This document shows positions 9,211 through 15,764 of a stretch of 28,015 nucleotides of DNA, piece by piece. Every line of letters begins with the position of its first letter. Positions within the stretch are counted from its first letter, which is position 1. The DNA comes from CAYQQJ01 sp964515945 (GTDB lineage: Bacteria > Pseudomonadota > Gammaproteobacteria > Pseudomonadales > Cellvibrionaceae), in NCBI GenBank assembly GCA_964515945.1, contig CAZEWY010000022.1:1-28015 (forward strand), given 5' to 3'. The notes under the pieces were generated by a model, which worked only from the letters and a program-made list of their open reading frames with translations, did not search any database and had not been told where the DNA came from. The translations under genes were made by a program, and so were the position numbers.

Positions 9211-9816
9211 TTACTGCTCCAGCGTGTAGGTGAATCTGTTCCGAACGCCGGGAACATCCACTGGCTCACCATCGATCACGCGGGGCTTGTATCTGAACTT
9301 CAACGCCGCCTGAACAGAAGCGCGATCGAAAATCCCCTCTGGCTGTGCATCCACGACCACGGGATCCCGCACCGAACCGCTCTTGGTTACAGTATATTCA
9401 ACCGTACAATAGCCTTCGATGCCGCGCGACAGTGCGCGCCGGGGATACTGGGGCGCTACTTTCACGATTGGTAGAAATTCGCCATCGGATGAAAAGCCGC
9501 CAATACCGCCGATATTGATGTTGGCATCCATGTTCATGGAGATACTGATGGCGCTTTCAGACAGGTCCGTTGGCTGATACTCGGGCTCGGGAAGTTCTGG
9601 TGGTGGTTCCTCGGGCTCGTCCGGCTTATCAGGTTTCTTGGTGTCATATTTTGTTTCAATCTGCCGCTCCGGCATGACGATGTCGGGGATCTTGATTGCC
9701 ACTACATCTTCCGGCGCCTTCAAATTACTGGCTATCAGAAAATGCATCAACAGCAGCAACCCCAAGGTCACACCAAGTGCCGGCAGTAAGGCGGTAAAAA
9801 ATCTTGCTAAGTTCAT
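9211..9816 (-). CDS. tonB: TonB2-type energy transducer
   Basis: A short TonB of 201 residues, anchored in the inner membrane. It carries proton-motive-force energy from ExbB/ExbD to TonB-dependent outer-membrane receptors. One membrane segment spans about 8-30. A short Pro/Glu-rich linker follows (about 60-82, containing PEEPPPELPEPEY). The TonB C-terminal domain occupies about 118-201, with the YP motif in APQYPRRAL and the typical GYCTVEYTV and ALKFRYKP segments. I placed the start at 9816, 7 bp after exbD. The open frame continues 23 codons upstream into exbD, but those residues are basic and non-homologous. The short linker is typical of TonB2 rather than E. coli-type TonB. Confidence 0.93.
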   Translation of the reverse strand: MNLARFFTALLPALGVTLGLLLLMHFLIASNLKAPEDVVAIKIPDIVMPERQIETKYDTKKPDKPDEPEEPPPELPEPEYQPTDLSESAISISMNMDANINIGGIGGFSSDGEFLPIVKVAPQYPRRALSRGIEGYCTVEYTVTKSGSVRDPVVVDAQPEGIFDRASVQAALKFRYKPRVIDGEPVDVPGVRNRFTYTLEQ

Positions 9817-9823
9817 AGGCCGT

Positions 9824-10225
9824 CTACTTCTTCTCAGCGGAGACAGAAACCTCAAGCACGCCCGCCTCGCGAGCGGCCTGGGCAACTTTCGTCAGGGTTT
9901 TAATATTTGCCTTGTTATCAGCTTGAATAACAATCGTGCTGTTGGGATTTTCCGCGTACATGCGCTCTATCTGCGTCTTAACAGCGCGAGGATCAACTTC
10001 ATTTTTATCGATCCAGATTTCGTTGTTACTGGTAACTGCAATCAGGATATTGGCGCGGGGCTTGGGATCCGCAGTCGCGGCGTCCGGGCGCACAACCTCA
10101 ACACCCGGCTCCTTGATAAAGGTTGCCGTTACGATAAAGAAGATCAACATGATAAAAACCACATCGAGCATGGGGGTCAGGTCAATGGCCCCGGTCTCTT
10201 CTTCAGTCTTTGAATTTCTACTCAT
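9824..10225 (-). CDS. exbD: ExbD-type proton channel subunit
   Basis: A 133-residue inner-membrane protein of the ExbD/TolR family, a partner of ExbB in the proton-driven motor. It has a short cytoplasmic N-terminus and then one membrane helix (about 17-38). The helix starts DLTPMLDVVFIML and contains the essential family aspartate, here D21. A periplasmic domain follows, ending in the ExbD pattern that includes STIVIQADNKANIKTLTKV. It lies 39 bp after exbB and 7 bp before tonB. Its position beside TonB, rather than Pal/TolA, favours ExbD over TolR. Confidence 0.94.
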   Translation of the reverse strand: MSRNSKTEEETGAIDLTPMLDVVFIMLIFFIVTATFIKEPGVEVVRPDAATADPKPRANILIAVTSNNEIWIDKNEVDPRAVKTQIERMYAENPNSTIVIQADNKANIKTLTKVAQAAREAGVLEVSVSAEKK

Positions 10226-10264
10226 GGTTTCTCTCTTACATCAGACTAGAAGGTCTAAAGTACC

Positions 10265-10792
10265 TTAGTGGTCCATCGTCAAATGGTCTTCGAGCAACTG
10301 CTTTTCGCGTTCGGCGATACCGTTAACCAGTGTAGAACCAAATACACCAGACAGCGCAGCCACCATTCCCGCCATAGTCGGGATAGTGGCCATGGATACA
10401 CCCGCCGCCATGGATTTGGCATCACCACCACCAGTAACCGCCAGCACGTTAAACACGCTGATCATACCGGTTACCGTGCCCAACAGCCCCAACAAGGGAC
10501 AGAGGGCAACCATGGCACCAATCAAATTCAGATTTTGATTGATTTTCTCGGATACCTCGGAAATCAGCCCTATACGCACCTGGCGAGCATGCCAGGATTT
10601 GCGCTCTCGGCGCGCCTCCCAGTGAGCCAGAGCACCATTAACAGTGTTCGACAGGCTGCTCTGATAGTACCAGAGGCGCTCGAAGATAAACGTCCACATG
10701 ACGAACGTCAGGACGGCGACGGCAAACAATACCGGGCCACCCGACGCCACGAAGGCTTCAATGGCTGCAAGGGCGTCCATTAATGCCAGCAT
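10265..10792 (-). CDS. exbB: ExbB-type proton channel subunit (ExbB2-like)
   Basis: A 175-residue MotA/TolQ/ExbB family protein with three predicted membrane helices (about 17-39, 89-117 and 131-157). The conserved channel segment containing GLLGTVTGM is at 102-110. It is shorter than E. coli ExbB (244 residues), as is usual for TonB2-type ExbB2 proteins. Together with ExbD it forms the proton channel that powers TonB. It starts 12 bp after the TtpC-like gene, so two different ExbB-family proteins are encoded back to back. Confidence 0.93.
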   Translation of the reverse strand: MLALMDALAAIEAFVASGGPVLFAVAVLTFVMWTFIFERLWYYQSSLSNTVNGALAHWEARRERKSWHARQVRIGLISEVSEKINQNLNLIGAMVALCPLLGLLGTVTGMISVFNVLAVTGGGDAKSMAAGVSMATIPTMAGMVAALSGVFGSTLVNGIAEREKQLLEDHLTMDH

Positions 10793-10804
10793 GTCCTATC
10801 TCCT

Positions 10805-12187
10805 CTACTTCTCGGATTTTTCGGCGATGATACCGGCGCTACGCTCATCCAGAATATGGATGACTGTGCCAGCTTTACCATTCAGCCATGAATGCAACAG
10901 TACGGTCGGGATAGCGACAACCAGACCCAGTACCGTAGTCACCAATGCCGAGGAAATACCACCCGCCATGGCTTTGGGGTCGCCCGCGCCGAATACGGTG
11001 ATGGCCTGGAAGGTCTGGATCATACCGACCACGGTACCCAGCAGACCCAGCAGCGGTGCCACCATGGAGATAATCTTGATGAGCGTCAGGCCGGACTCGA
11101 TTGGAGGACGTTCCTTCAGAATCGCTTCTTCCAGTTTCAACTCCAGAGACTCGATATCGATACCGGCGTTGTCCTCGGCCACTTTCAATACGCGACCCAG
11201 CGGGTTGTTGCTGTTGGCACGGTCAGACTTCATCTGAGCGTTGACCTTACTGGTAACACCGGTCAAGGCCAGGAAGCGCCAGATGGCAACGAACAACGCG
11301 AACACACCCAGAGCACTGATGATATAGCCAACGATACCGCCCTGATGCCAACGCTCGGTCAATGACGGACTGTTGATCAAGGCTGACAGGAAGCTGCCGC
11401 CAGTTGGTCCAGTGGGGTCTATGCCCACCTGGGTAAAGCCGGACTCAGCCGCCTGCAGGTCTTCCGCAGATGCCTGAATGCTGCCATCAGGCTGGCGAGT
11501 CAGCTCGGCGATGGTGCCACTATCGGGATCGTAAGTGAGGTATTTGCCATCGGAAACCAGATTGTAGTTACCGATGCGCACCACTTCACGCTGCTCTTTT
11601 TCGCCCTGAGGGCTCGCAACCGTGGCGGTAAACTTGACGATCTTGCCACTCTCGATGGTTTCACGCTGCAGTTCGAACCACAGGCGCTCAATCTCTGCGA
11701 TGGTCGGCAGACGGGTCTCGCTGTTCATTTTATCGATCAGCTCGTCCAGGAACGCGGTGCGATTCGGATACTGGGCAGACACAATGGACGTCTCCAGCGC
11801 GGCACGCAGGTCACCGGCAGTGGATGTCAGGTGACCAAACAGTTCCTTCAACGAACCGAGGCGCTCTTCAAGTTGCTGGCGCTTCTGCTGAACTACAAGT
11901 TCCTGCTCTTCAAAGGTGGCGTCAAGACGCGCAGCACGCGCTTCTTCTTCAGCCAATGTCCGCTCGGCCTGACGCAGCAACTCGGCCTGATTGGCCTTCT
12001 GGCGACGGAACTCAGCTTCACGCTGCTGATATTCCTTGGTTTCGGAAATTTTGCTTTCTTTTACCATTTGCAGCAGTTGATCGAGAGAAGCAGCTTCTTC
12101 GCTCTGCGCTACAGCAGTGGCGCCAGCCAGCGAAAAGACGCCTGCCGCGGCCAGTGCCAACAAGTGTTTGTGGAATGTCATTTTCAT
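10805..12187 (-). CDS. TtpC-like MotA/TolQ/ExbB protein with periplasmic coiled-coil extension
   Basis: A 460-residue protein. Its C-terminal third is an ExbB-family channel (helices about 285-308, 370-394 and 411-434; GLLGTVVGM at 381-389). It is preceded by a long exported N-terminal part. A signal peptide ends near AVA (residue 27), and a strongly charged coiled coil runs from about 50 to 115. A mixed domain follows to about 275. This is the layout of TtpC, shown in Vibrio to be required together with the TonB2 system for siderophore uptake. Its start overlaps the stop of the DUF3450 gene in ATGA, indicating translational coupling. It is thought to bridge the motor to the periplasm; here that role is inferred from family and operon. 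Confidence 0.88.
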   Translation of the reverse strand: MKMTFHKHLLALAAAGVFSLAGATAVAQSEEAASLDQLLQMVKESKISETKEYQQREAEFRRQKANQAELLRQAERTLAEEEARAARLDATFEEQELVVQQKRQQLEERLGSLKELFGHLTSTAGDLRAALETSIVSAQYPNRTAFLDELIDKMNSETRLPTIAEIERLWFELQRETIESGKIVKFTATVASPQGEKEQREVVRIGNYNLVSDGKYLTYDPDSGTIAELTRQPDGSIQASAEDLQAAESGFTQVGIDPTGPTGGSFLSALINSPSLTERWHQGGIVGYIISALGVFALFVAIWRFLALTGVTSKVNAQMKSDRANSNNPLGRVLKVAEDNAGIDIESLELKLEEAILKERPPIESGLTLIKIISMVAPLLGLLGTVVGMIQTFQAITVFGAGDPKAMAGGISSALVTTVLGLVVAIPTVLLHSWLNGKAGTVIHILDERSAGIIAEKSEK

Positions 12188-12969
12188 TGCGCTGCCTCCG
12201 GAGCCGAAATAGGTAACTGCATAATGTCGATTGCGGCTTGTTTCTTGGCGATTCGAATACCTTTCAGAATTGCGGAACGGTAGCTGTCGTCCAGCTCAAC
12301 CCAGCCGCCTGTTTCTTTGTCCCAGGCACCGGACAACTCGGTGTCGGTAGTCTGATACATCAGGGCGATACGACCGACAACCAGGATATTGACCTGGCGC
12401 TCCTGGCCGCCGACAGTGAGAGTGTCTTGATAGGTATCGAGCTTGCGACCGTATTCGGCTTCAATGCTGTAGGCCTCGAGTACCTGGCGGAATTTCTCGG
12501 CCACAGTGATGTCGGCGCGATCCATTTTGCTGCGCAGATCCGCGACGCGCTTGCGGCGCTCTTCCAGGTGGAAAGGCATATCCAGTTCCACGAACTGCTC
12601 GAGACCTTCCAACATGCGCAGGATCAGCGGCTGAATCTGGCGTTCGATGATGGTGACCTGATCAATGGAGTTTTCGAGCTCCTTGATGACGTCCAGCTGA
12701 TTCTGGATTTGCTTTTCCAGCTGAGCGTTATAAACGCGCAGGCCTTCGATCTGCTTATTCACCTGCTCGAATTGCGTCAGAAGAGCGGTGGTCTCCGCCT
12801 GAAGCTTGTCCACACGCTTCTGGGACTGCTGGCCAATGGCTACTTTCGATTGGCCGACCTGCATTATTGCATCCAACCTTGGATCTGCTGCCTGTGCAAC
12901 GCCCGCCATGAGCGCGCCAGCAGTAATGACTGTGGACAGAGCCACAGCCTTGAATCGCTGCTTCTTCAT
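12184..12969 (-). CDS. DUF3450 family periplasmic coiled-coil protein
   Basis: A 261-residue exported protein, first gene of the Ton operon. The signal peptide ends at AQA (residue 27). A helical coiled coil covers roughly residues 40-110, rich in Gln/Glu/Lys with heptad hydrophobics. A C-terminal region contains GGQERQVNILVVGRIALMYQ, characteristic of the DUF3450 family. Genes of this family sit directly upstream of ttpC-exbB-exbD-tonB in many marine gammaproteobacteria. No biochemical function is established to my knowledge. Like the N-terminus of TtpC it is a secreted coiled coil, so a direct partnership between the two is a reasonable inference. Confidence 0.85.
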   Translation of the reverse strand: MKKQRFKAVALSTVITAGALMAGVAQAADPRLDAIMQVGQSKVAIGQQSQKRVDKLQAETTALLTQFEQVNKQIEGLRVYNAQLEKQIQNQLDVIKELENSIDQVTIIERQIQPLILRMLEGLEQFVELDMPFHLEERRKRVADLRSKMDRADITVAEKFRQVLEAYSIEAEYGRKLDTYQDTLTVGGQERQVNILVVGRIALMYQTTDTELSGAWDKETGGWVELDDSYRSAILKGIRIAKKQAAIDIMQLPISAPEAAQ

Positions 12970-13083
12970 ATATCCCCCAACTCGGGTGCTTGCTTTTTAA
13001 GTTGCGACTGAACCAGACAGCCCAAGGCTCGATTCAGAGTGTGTAAAAGACTTAAGAGATTTGGCAATCGCTAAGAGTGCGCC

Positions 13084-13113
13084 ATTTTAATAACACCCTC
13101 TCAAAACATTCAA
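13084..13113 (-). promoter_or_regulatory. candidate promoter of the Ton operon (proximal)
   Basis: On the minus strand a -35 TTGAAT (13108-13113) and a -10 TAAAAT (13084-13089) are 18 bp apart, with the -10 about 115 bp upstream of the DUF3450 ATG. The match is moderate and the region is AT-rich, so chance is possible. Confidence 0.35.
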
Positions 13114-13159
13114 TTTTTTATGGAAATTGATCCGAATCCACCAAACAACCATCACCTTT

Positions 13160-13210
13160 GGTAACATTTAGACCGATTCTACCCTTAGCCCGGTAACACT
13201 TCGGTAACAC
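13160..13210. promoter_or_regulatory. GGTAACA direct repeats, possible OmpR-family operator, with distal -10
   Basis: GGTAACA occurs at 13160-13166, 13192-13198 and 13203-13209. The last two lie inside a 9-bp repeat CGGTAACAC with an 11-bp period, and the third is 32 bp away, so all are on about the same helix face. On the minus strand the close pair ends about 11 bp upstream of a possible -10, TAGAAT (13176-13181). That is the geometry of activator sites such as pho boxes. The half-site also resembles CpxR's GTAAA. The regulator is unknown. Confidence 0.4.
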
Positions 13211-13299
13211 AAGAACATTAATTGAACAACAAGTAGCCGCGAAAACTGACCAACCGCGCTACTTTCCTTATAGCTTTAACTATTAAAATGCGACTTCGC

Positions 13300-13800
13300 T
13301 CAACGATCCAGTACTAAAAATGAGTAGGCATAGGGATTATTCTGGTCGGAATCGTAGTCCATTCTTTCAATTTCCCGCCACTGTTCTCTCTGAAAATCGG
13401 GGAAATAGGCGTCCCCATCGACCCGGGCATGTACCTGTGTCAAATACAGGCGACTCACTTTGTCGAGCGTCTGCCGGAAAAGTTCCCCTCCACCTATGAC
13501 AAAAACTTCCTGGTCGGCTTCGTTCTGAACCTCCAGCGCGGCCTGGCGCAACGCGCCCTCAATATCCGAAGCCACGATAACGCCCGGCGCCGACCAGTCC
13601 CGCTGGCGGGTAACCACGATATTCGAACGGCCCGGCAGGGGTCTGCCAATGGATTCAAAGGTTTTGCGCCCCATGATGATCGGGTGACCCATGGTAATAC
13701 GCTTGAAGTATTTCAGGTCTTCGGGCAGATGCCAGGGAAGTTGGTTGTTCGCGCCTATGACACGATTTTCGGACATAGCGACAATAATGGACAGGCTCAT
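13300..13800 (-). CDS. folA: dihydrofolate reductase
   Basis: Reduces dihydrofolate to tetrahydrofolate with NADPH in the cytoplasm, regenerating the folate oxidised by thymidylate synthase. The 166 residues match the bacterial chromosomal type (E. coli 159). The substrate-binding acid is D28 in LPWHLPEDLKYF. The NADPH-binding segments GRKTFESIGRPLPGR and VFVIGGGELF are intact. The ribosome site AGGAGA lies 6 bp upstream of the ATG. thyA is upstream on the same strand, separated only by the 144-bp inverted-repeat element, which makes a functional thyA-folA unit. Confidence 0.96.
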   Translation of the reverse strand: MSLSIIVAMSENRVIGANNQLPWHLPEDLKYFKRITMGHPIIMGRKTFESIGRPLPGRSNIVVTRQRDWSAPGVIVASDIEGALRQAALEVQNEADQEVFVIGGGELFRQTLDKVSRLYLTQVHARVDGDAYFPDFQREQWREIERMDYDSDQNNPYAYSFLVLDR

Positions 13801-13810
13801 CGACTTCTCC

Positions 13811-13954
13811 TAGCAGATTGTTGAAAACGTTGGCGAGGCAGCCAGCGCAAGGCAAAAATTGGCGAAAAAGCGGAGTTTACAGGTAGTAAATGAGCATTTT
13901 GAGCCAATTTTTAACGCCGCGATGGCAACGCAGGTAGTTTTCAACAGCCTGCTA
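13811..13954. mobile_element. MITE-like inverted-repeat element between thyA and folA
   Basis: The two ends read inward as TAGCAGATTGTTGAAAAC (13811-13828) and TAGCAGGCTGTTGAAAAC (13954-13937, minus strand): 18-bp terminal inverted repeats with two mismatches and TA at the outer edge. Internal arms AAAAATTGGC / GCCAATTTTT and TTTAC / GTAAA make most of the 144 bp foldable into one long imperfect hairpin. It has no coding capacity. The right end supplies the TAG stop codon of thyA, and the left end abuts the folA ribosome site. A non-autonomous element moved by a transposase elsewhere is inference. Confidence 0.7.
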
Positions 13955-14785
13955 GACAGCGATCGGCGCAGATATGTGGGGATGCGCCCGATAGTCACAC
14001 AGTTCGAAGTCCTCGAAGCGGAACGCGAAGATATCCTGCACATCCGGATTGATGTGCATTCGCGGCAGGGGATAGGGCTCACGGGCCAACTGGATGTCCA
14101 CCTGCTCGAGGTGATTCAGATAAAGATGCGCATCGCCAAAGGTGTGGACAAAGTCCCCCGGCTTGAGGCCCGTCACCTGAGCGACCATCATGGTCAGCAG
14201 CGCGTAAGAGGCGATATTGAAGGGCACCCCCAGGAAGATATCGGCACTGCGCTGATAAAGCTGGCAGGACAGACGGCCATCGGCCACATAGAACTGGAAG
14301 AGCGTATGACACGGCGGCAGTGCCATTTTCCCAGCGCGGGCATTATCCCGCGGAGATACACCTTCATCAGGCAGCAGTGCGGGATTCCAGGCGGAAACGA
14401 TCAGCCGCCGGGAGTCCGGCTTGGTTTTGATCTGCCGTACAAGATCGGCAATCTGGTCAATAGTGCCGCCTTCCGGCGTGGGCCAGGATCGCCATTGCTG
14501 GCCGTAGACCGGACCCAAATCGCCCTCTTCCGTCGCCCACTCATTCCAGATGCGCACACCCCGCTCCTGCAGGTAAGCGACATTGGTGTCACCGCGCAGG
14601 AACCACAGGAGTTCGTGAATAATGGACTTTAAATGGCACTTTTTGGTTGTCACCAGGGGAAAGCCGTCCGCGAGGTTGAAACGCATCTGGTAGCCAAAGA
14701 CACTGACGGTGCCCGTACCTGTGCGGTCCTCCTTGCGCGTCCCCGTATCGCGCACGTGGCGCATCAAATCGAGATATTGCTTCAT
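13952..14785 (-). CDS. thyA: thymidylate synthase
   Basis: Methylates dUMP to dTMP using methylene-tetrahydrofolate, producing dihydrofolate for FolA. The 277-residue protein has the catalytic cysteine C159 in LPPCH, the QLYQRSADIFLGVPFNIASYALL segment and the C-terminal HPHISAPIAV typical of ThyA. It is about 13 residues longer than E. coli ThyA (264). The extra residues lie just before the active site (about 137-152, PALLPDEGVSPRDNARAG region). Its stop codon TAG is the outer edge of the inverted-repeat element downstream. The ribosome site AAAGG comes from the second copy of a tandem duplication at the lgt end. The lgt-thyA order is the same as in Pseudomonas. Confidence 0.96.
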   Translation of the reverse strand: MKQYLDLMRHVRDTGTRKEDRTGTGTVSVFGYQMRFNLADGFPLVTTKKCHLKSIIHELLWFLRGDTNVAYLQERGVRIWNEWATEEGDLGPVYGQQWRSWPTPEGGTIDQIADLVRQIKTKPDSRRLIVSAWNPALLPDEGVSPRDNARAGKMALPPCHTLFQFYVADGRLSCQLYQRSADIFLGVPFNIASYALLTMMVAQVTGLKPGDFVHTFGDAHLYLNHLEQVDIQLAREPYPLPRMHINPDVQDIFAFRFEDFELCDYRAHPHISAPIAV

Positions 14786-14790
14786 TAACT

Positions 14791-14835
14791 AACCTTTTGT
14801 CTGTCTGCCGACAGTTAACCGTTTGTCTGTCTGCC
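14791..14835. repeat. 26-bp-period tandem duplication at the lgt/thyA junction
   Basis: A 19-bp segment at 14791-14809 recurs at 14817-14835 with one mismatch; the shared core is TTTGTCTGTCTGCC. One copy encodes the last lgt codons and its TAA stop. The other lies in the gap and carries the AAAGG that serves as the thyA ribosome site. Confidence 0.8.
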
Positions 14836-15633
14836 TTCGGCGGGATCCGTCCGCAGGCAAGCCCACGCCAGAATACCCAGACCGATAATAACCATCGGCA
14901 CACATAAAACCTGGCCCCGCGTCATCCAGCCAAACATATCGAAGCCGATATGGGCGTCGGGGCTGCGCACGAATTCAACCGTGAAGCGGAAGATACCGTA
15001 CAGCACCAAAAACAGCGCGCTTACCGCAGCTCTCGGGCGTGGCTTGCGGGAAAACCAGAACAGGATAATGAACAACACCAGGCCTTCCAGAAATGCCTGG
15101 TAGAGTTGTGACGGGTGTCGGTACAAGCCTTCGGGATCCCGCGGGAAAACCATGGCCCAGGGCGCATCGGGATCGGTTGCGCGGCCCCAGAGTTCCTGAC
15201 CGATAAAGTTGCCCAGACGCCCGAACCCCAGGCCCAAAGGAACCAGTGGCGTGACGAAATCCATGATATCGATGAATTTCCGGTCGATCCGCCGCGCGTA
15301 GAGCGCCATGGCAATGATCACGCCTAAAAGCCCGCCATGAAAGGACATGCCGCCTTCCCAGACGCGGAAGATCATCAGGGGATCATCCAGAAACGCCGAA
15401 AAATTGTAGAAGAATACGTAACCGATGCGGCCGCCGAGCACGACGCCCATGGCACCCCAGAAGACCAGATCTTCCACCTGCCCCGGCCTCACCGGCGCAT
15501 CCGATCGACGGGACCGGTGCAGCGCCAGCAACCAGGCGGCAGCAAAGGCGCAGAGATACATAATGCCGTACCAATGCACATCAATGGGACCGAGCGAGAA
15601 AGCGATTGGGTCAATATCCGGATATGTGAGCAT
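14815..15633 (-). CDS. lgt: prolipoprotein diacylglyceryl transferase
   Basis: An inner-membrane enzyme that transfers diacylglycerol from phosphatidylglycerol to the lipobox cysteine of prolipoproteins, the first step of lipoprotein maturation. The 272 residues contain about seven hydrophobic helices. The HGGLLG motif is at 99-104 (H99 equivalent to E. coli H103). The Lgt signature GRLGNFIGQELWG is at 138-150 and includes the essential arginine and asparagine. Substrates encoded in this same window would include the imelysin-like lipoprotein and the iron-binding lipoprotein. The last codons (RQTNG) lie in a small tandem duplication. thyA begins 29 bp downstream. Confidence 0.96.
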   Translation of the reverse strand: MLTYPDIDPIAFSLGPIDVHWYGIMYLCAFAAAWLLALHRSRRSDAPVRPGQVEDLVFWGAMGVVLGGRIGYVFFYNFSAFLDDPLMIFRVWEGGMSFHGGLLGVIIAMALYARRIDRKFIDIMDFVTPLVPLGLGFGRLGNFIGQELWGRATDPDAPWAMVFPRDPEGLYRHPSQLYQAFLEGLVLFIILFWFSRKPRPRAAVSALFLVLYGIFRFTVEFVRSPDAHIGFDMFGWMTRGQVLCVPMVIIGLGILAWACLRTDPAEGRQTNG

Positions 15634-15710
15634 GAATTCCTCAGGTGATCCTTGGGCGCTGGCGAGCGCAGGATCATATCATTAAAATCCCCGACCGCCG
15701 CATCTGTCCG

Positions 15711-15757
15711 CCGGAAGCCTCTGCAATAATGTCGGGCAATATTGCTGAGGCTTCCGG
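15711..15757. repeat. 47-nt near-perfect stem-loop after ptsP
   Basis: The arms CCGGAAGCCTC and GAGGCTTCCGG (11 bp, perfect) enclose GCAATA / TATTGC (6 bp) after a single T-T mismatch, with an 11-nt loop. It begins 7 bp past the ptsP stop and lies upstream of lgt on the same strand. There is no U-run on the minus strand, so it looks like a REP-type or mRNA-stabilising hairpin rather than a standard terminator. Confidence 0.65.
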
Positions 15758-15764
15758 ATTGAAA

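Larger units (their letters stand above)
12970..13299. other. 330-bp AT-rich upstream region of the Ton operon, no gene
   Basis: No credible reading frame is present. The region lies between folA and the DUF3450 gene, both on the minus strand. It holds two candidate minus-strand promoters, three GGTAACA repeats, and a weak hairpin just after folA (GCGACTTCGC at 13290-13299, followed on the minus strand by ATTTTAA). That hairpin might act as a poor terminator. No clear Fur box was seen here by eye, which is notable for a Ton operon. Confidence 0.7.
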
